Origin: a bacterium
GTDB lineage: Bacteria > Vulcanimicrobiota > Xenobia > Xenobiales > Xenobiaceae
Length of the DNA: 8,872 bases
Direction: 5' to 3'
NCBI GenBank assembly: GCA_022839105.1
Contig: JALHDH010000125.1
Location: 1 to 8,872, forward strand
Shown here: positions 6,210 to 8,872 of the stretch, one piece after another
Position numbering within the stretch: position 1 is the stretch's first letter
Layout: each line of letters starts with the position of its first letter
The notes under the pieces: generated by a model
Told to the model about the DNA's origin: nothing
What the model saw: only the letters and a program-made list of their open reading frames with translations
The model's database searches: none
Made by a program: the position numbers and the translations under genes

Positions 6210-6986
6210 GTGCTGGAGATCTTCGATTCCCACGCCCACTACGATGATCGGCAGTTTGATGCCGACCGGCAGGTCCTGCTGGCGGCGATGCCTGAGGAGG
6301 GGGTCATCGGCATCCTGAATTGCGGCTCGGACTGGAAGGGGACCCTGGCCACCTTCGAGCTGTGTCGCGAGCATGACTTCCTCTACGGCGCCGTGGGCAT
6401 CCACCCCGGCAATGCCGGGGAGTGGAACCCGCAGGTTCGGGATCGGATCGGGGAGATGCTCGAAGACCCCAAGGTGGTGGCGGTGGGGGAGATCGGCCTG
6501 GACTACTACTGGGAATCCAATCCTCCCCGTGAGGTGCAGCAGTCGGTCCTGCGGGAGCAGGTCGCCCTGGCCCTGGAGCGGGATCTCCCCGTGGTGATCC
6601 ACGATCGGGAGGCCCACGGAGACACGGTGGCGCTGCTCCGGGAATTCGCCCCCCGGGGCTTGCGAGGAGTGCTGCACAGCTTTTCGGGGTCGGTGGAGAT
6701 GGCGCGCGAGGCGGTCGGCCTGGGATTCCATCTGGGAGTCTCGGGAGTGGTGACCTACAAGAATGCCCGCAAGCTGGTGGAGGTGGTCCAGGCGATCCCC
6801 CTGGAGCGCCTTCTGGTCGAGACCGATGCCCCCTATCTGGCGCCCGTGCCCTTCCGAGGGCGGCGCAACCAGTCCGTCTTGATCCGATACATCCTGGAAC
6901 GGGTGGCTGCCCTCAAGGAGATCTCCCCGGAGGAGGCGGCCAGGGTGACCGCGGCCAACGCCCGAAGGCTCCTGGGCCTGGTCTGA
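6210..6986 (+). CDS. tatD: TatD-family metal-dependent hydrolase/deoxyribonuclease
   Basis: A 258-residue cytoplasmic TIM-barrel hydrolase of the amidohydrolase superfamily. TatD proteins are divalent-metal 3'-5' exonucleases or DNases involved in DNA repair and turnover; some homologues act on D-aminoacyl-tRNA. All metal ligands are present: FDSHAHYDD with H8 and H10, VGEIGLDYYW with E94, VVIHDREAH with H131, LHSFSG with H156, and VETDAPYL with D206. Length is normal (about 255-265). The GTG start at 6210 is preferred because GAAGGAG stands 7 nt upstream and the barrel begins at residue 3. The in-frame ATG at 6105 would add 35 Gly/Pro-rich residues without family support. It is the only plus-strand gene. 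It shares an intergenic region with the YqaA-like gene and converges with the AAA+ gene 56 bp downstream. Nothing suggests a partner gene here. Confidence 0.95.
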   Translation: MLEIFDSHAHYDDRQFDADRQVLLAAMPEEGVIGILNCGSDWKGTLATFELCREHDFLYGAVGIHPGNAGEWNPQVRDRIGEMLEDPKVVAVGEIGLDYYWESNPPREVQQSVLREQVALALERDLPVVIHDREAHGDTVALLREFAPRGLRGVLHSFSGSVEMAREAVGLGFHLGVSGVVTYKNARKLVEVVQAIPLERLLVETDAPYLAPVPFRGRRNQSVLIRYILERVAALKEISPEEAARVTAANARRLLGLV

Positions 6987-6992
6987 GCGCCG

Positions 6993-7013
6993 CCGGGGCC
7001 GTGCGGCCTCCGG
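6993..7013. terminator. Hairpin between convergent tatD and AAA+ genes
   Basis: CCGGGGCC pairs with GGCCTCCGG across a GTGC loop, giving about eight pairs with one G-U and one bulge. It lies in the 56-bp gap between two convergent stop codons, 7 nt after the tatD stop. It is positioned to work as a bidirectional terminator, although neither strand has a T tract after it. Confidence 0.4.
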
Positions 7014-7042
7014 GCTCGCCTTCCCGCGGCAGGAGCGCCGAT

Positions 7043-8773
7043 TCAGCTCTCGGTGGCCTCGGCGCCGGAGAGTCCCGAGGCGGCCCTCTGCGCCGAGAGG
7101 TGGAAGACGATCTCCTCGACCCGCTCCCGGAATCGCTGTTGCTGGGCCTCCGCCTCGGCCTCCTTCTCGAAGCGCGCGAAGGCCTCCATGAGCTCCAGGA
7201 CCCTGCGGGCCGGGACGGGGCGGGAAAGCTCCCGGAGCATGCGCCGCCGATCGGTGAAGCCGGCCCGGTAGAACTCCTCGGGGGGCTCGACGTCCTCGAT
7301 CTCGGTGGCGATCTTGCGACACAGGGCCTCGACGTTGCGCCCCGAGAAGCCCAGATCCACGCAGCGGGAACCCACCTCGAGCCACTCCTTCTCGGAGAGG
7401 GGGAGCAGCTCGCGCCAGTCGCGCAACTGCTTGTCCCGCATCAGGTTGACGAAATCCTCGGGAGTCGTGGGGCCGCAGAGCCGGTAGGGATCCTGGGTGA
7501 TCCGGCTGAGCGTGGCCTGGTCCATGTTCAGGTAGTTCGCGTCACAGAGCAGGAACCACTTGCCGTTCCGGGGGATCAGGGTGCCATCGAAGACCCCGAA
7601 CGAGGCCCCCAGGATATTGCGCTCCTCCGAGCGCAGGCCGGGATCCGTCCGGGCGGCGAAGGCCGTGTCGATATCGGGCCAGTAGACCCCCACCACCCCG
7701 GAGAAGGCCTGGACATCCTGGCGGAAGATCTCGATCAGCTTCTGCGCCGAGGCGTTCTGGTAGGAGGAGGCCCAGTCGGTGCGACGGATCACCAGGAAGC
7801 GCGCGGGCACCTCGCGGGCCCGGCAGAAGTCCAGGAAGTAGTTGCCCACGGCGTGCGCGGTCACGGTCTTGCCGCAGCCTGGAGGCCCCAGGGCGAAGAG
7901 GACCGGATTGATCCGCTTGGGGTTCTGCCCCTGGGTGAAGTCGTAGCCGGCCACGTCCCGGGCCAGGCGCATGCCGGCCTTCAAGTAGTCCTGGTTGCCC
8001 ACGATGTCCTCGGGACTGACCGTCAGCAGGTCGCCGGGCTCCTCGGGCGGCAGGGCGGGACAGGAGTCCAGGCCCCGGAAGACCCGTCCCGACATCTCGA
8101 TGTCGAAGGTCTCCACGACCCGGAGACAGGGCTCGAAGGCGGCGTCGGAGGCCATCTCGCGGGCGCCCTGCGAGAGGAGCAGGAACCAGGCCCGCACGCA
8201 GTGGATCACCTGGCGGGGCTGGCGGATGCGCCGCGCGGGATCGGGATGGTCCCGGTGACGCGAGAGGAATTCGAAGAGGTCCTCGGCCAGTCGCCAGGCC
8301 AGCTCGTCTTCCTCGGCACCCAGGAAGGCCTGGATCCTGGAGGCCGGGAAGCCGGCGCGGATCTGCACCGGATCGGCGCCCAGGCCGGCCAGTCGGTCGG
8401 CGGCCGTGCTGGCCGCGGCGAAGAGGCCGTAGATCGTGCAGAATTCGGCCGAGCGGTCGCGGGCCGCGCCGACCTGGCCGGGCATTCGGGGTGCCAGTCG
8501 CTTGATCAGCTCCAGGACCAGGGCCCCGGCCTGCTCCACCTCGGCCAGGGTCTGCAGGTGCGGCAGATCCAGGCCGTAGGGGCCGGGGGCCATGGTGCTC
8601 ATGAGCTCCGCCAGGCCCGCTCGCCGGAGCTGCTTCTGCAGCAGGGGGATCTCCTGGCGCAGGTCCTCTTCTTCGAGGGTGAATCCGCTATCCGCCATGG
8701 GAGCGGGGTTTCGGCCGGTCCGGTGGGGCGACCTTCCGAACAGTCCCCGGACCAGCCCGGGGGTCTTGGCCAT
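7043..8773 (-). CDS. AAA+ ATPase of unknown role with altered Walker B
   Basis: A 576-residue cytoplasmic protein. Residues 1-250 are mostly helical, with no domain I recognise. The AAA+ module starts near 255. It has Walker A GPPGCGKT (296-303), then SGVVGVYWPDIDTAF (358-372) where classical AAA proteins have hhhFIDEIDxxx, then ERNILGASFGVFDGT (384-398). Sensor 1 is probably N413 in FLLCDANYLN, a candidate arginine finger is R424, and the lid/sensor 2 motif GFSGRNVEALCRK is at 475-487. The C-terminal region (about 528-565) is a charged probable coiled coil. Aligning the Walker B segment puts Pro366 and Asp367 where Asp-Glu is expected, so hydrolysis may be slow or altered. The start is uncertain: ATG 8773 and ATG 8698 (MADSGFTLEEEDL) both lack a Shine-Dalgarno site. 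An in-frame TGA closes the frame just upstream of 8773. I do not recognise a named family. Confidence 0.85.
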   Translation of the reverse strand: MAKTPGLVRGLFGRSPHRTGRNPAPMADSGFTLEEEDLRQEIPLLQKQLRRAGLAELMSTMAPGPYGLDLPHLQTLAEVEQAGALVLELIKRLAPRMPGQVGAARDRSAEFCTIYGLFAAASTAADRLAGLGADPVQIRAGFPASRIQAFLGAEEDELAWRLAEDLFEFLSRHRDHPDPARRIRQPRQVIHCVRAWFLLLSQGAREMASDAAFEPCLRVVETFDIEMSGRVFRGLDSCPALPPEEPGDLLTVSPEDIVGNQDYLKAGMRLARDVAGYDFTQGQNPKRINPVLFALGPPGCGKTVTAHAVGNYFLDFCRAREVPARFLVIRRTDWASSYQNASAQKLIEIFRQDVQAFSGVVGVYWPDIDTAFAARTDPGLRSEERNILGASFGVFDGTLIPRNGKWFLLCDANYLNMDQATLSRITQDPYRLCGPTTPEDFVNLMRDKQLRDWRELLPLSEKEWLEVGSRCVDLGFSGRNVEALCRKIATEIEDVEPPEEFYRAGFTDRRRMLRELSRPVPARRVLELMEAFARFEKEAEAEAQQQRFRERVEEIVFHLSAQRAASGLSGAEATES

Positions 8774-8872
8774 GATCGTCGGTCATCGGGCGACCGGCGA
8801 TCCGGGCTGTGGACGGTGCCGCGTCCGGGGACAGGCTCTGGTCAGGGAAAGTCGAGGGCCTGCCCCCTGCCG

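Noticed and set aside
5859..7385. Minus-strand frame of 508 codons spanning tatD
   Set aside because: It runs antisense to tatD, whose metal ligands are all intact, and its translation resembles no family.
8774..8872. Open minus-strand frame upstream of the AAA+ gene ending at TGA near 8783, possibly the tail of another gene
   Set aside because: Only about 28 Arg/Pro-rich residues are visible, with no family resemblance. The stretch may equally be non-coding upstream sequence.

Overview
This is a GC-rich bacterial chromosome segment with dense gene packing, short intergenic gaps and strong Shine-Dalgarno sites in front of several genes. The enzymes are typical of a free-living heterotroph. 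The sequence does not fix the phylum. A high-GC lineage such as Acidobacteriota or a deltaproteobacterium-like group would fit, but that is a guess. I saw no rRNA, tRNA, CRISPR array, insertion sequence or phage gene.

Layout. Six of the seven genes lie on the minus strand. (1) 1-1094: 5' part of a GH13 alpha-amylase-type gene, cut by the left edge. (2) 1253-3100: a second, complete, secreted GH13 enzyme of neopullulanase/maltogenic-amylase type, upstream of the first on the same strand. (3) 3248-4114: an EamA (DMT-family) membrane transporter. (4) 4116-5225: an octopine/nopaline-type NAD(P) opine dehydrogenase. The last two are coupled by a TGAGATG junction. (5) 5401-6039: a YqaA-type VTT/DedA-like membrane protein. 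(6) 6210-6986: a TatD-family metal-dependent hydrolase, the only plus-strand gene, divergent from gene 5 and convergent with gene 7. (7) 7043-8773: a 576-residue AAA+ ATPase with an unusual Walker B segment.

How they may work together. The two GH13 enzymes form an alpha-glucan degradation pair: the complete one is exported, and the partial one has an intact catalytic triad. The most interesting unit is the opine dehydrogenase-EamA pair. A palindrome close to the DtxR/IdeR metal-regulator box (15 of 19 positions against the consensus as I recall it) sits 40-58 bp upstream of the dehydrogenase start. A metal-controlled opine synthase next to an EamA exporter recalls the CntM/CntI part of bacterial opine-metallophore loci. 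However, no nicotianamine-synthase-like CntL and no uptake genes are in view. The TatD, YqaA-like and AAA+ genes look like ordinary neighbours with no evident link to the rest.
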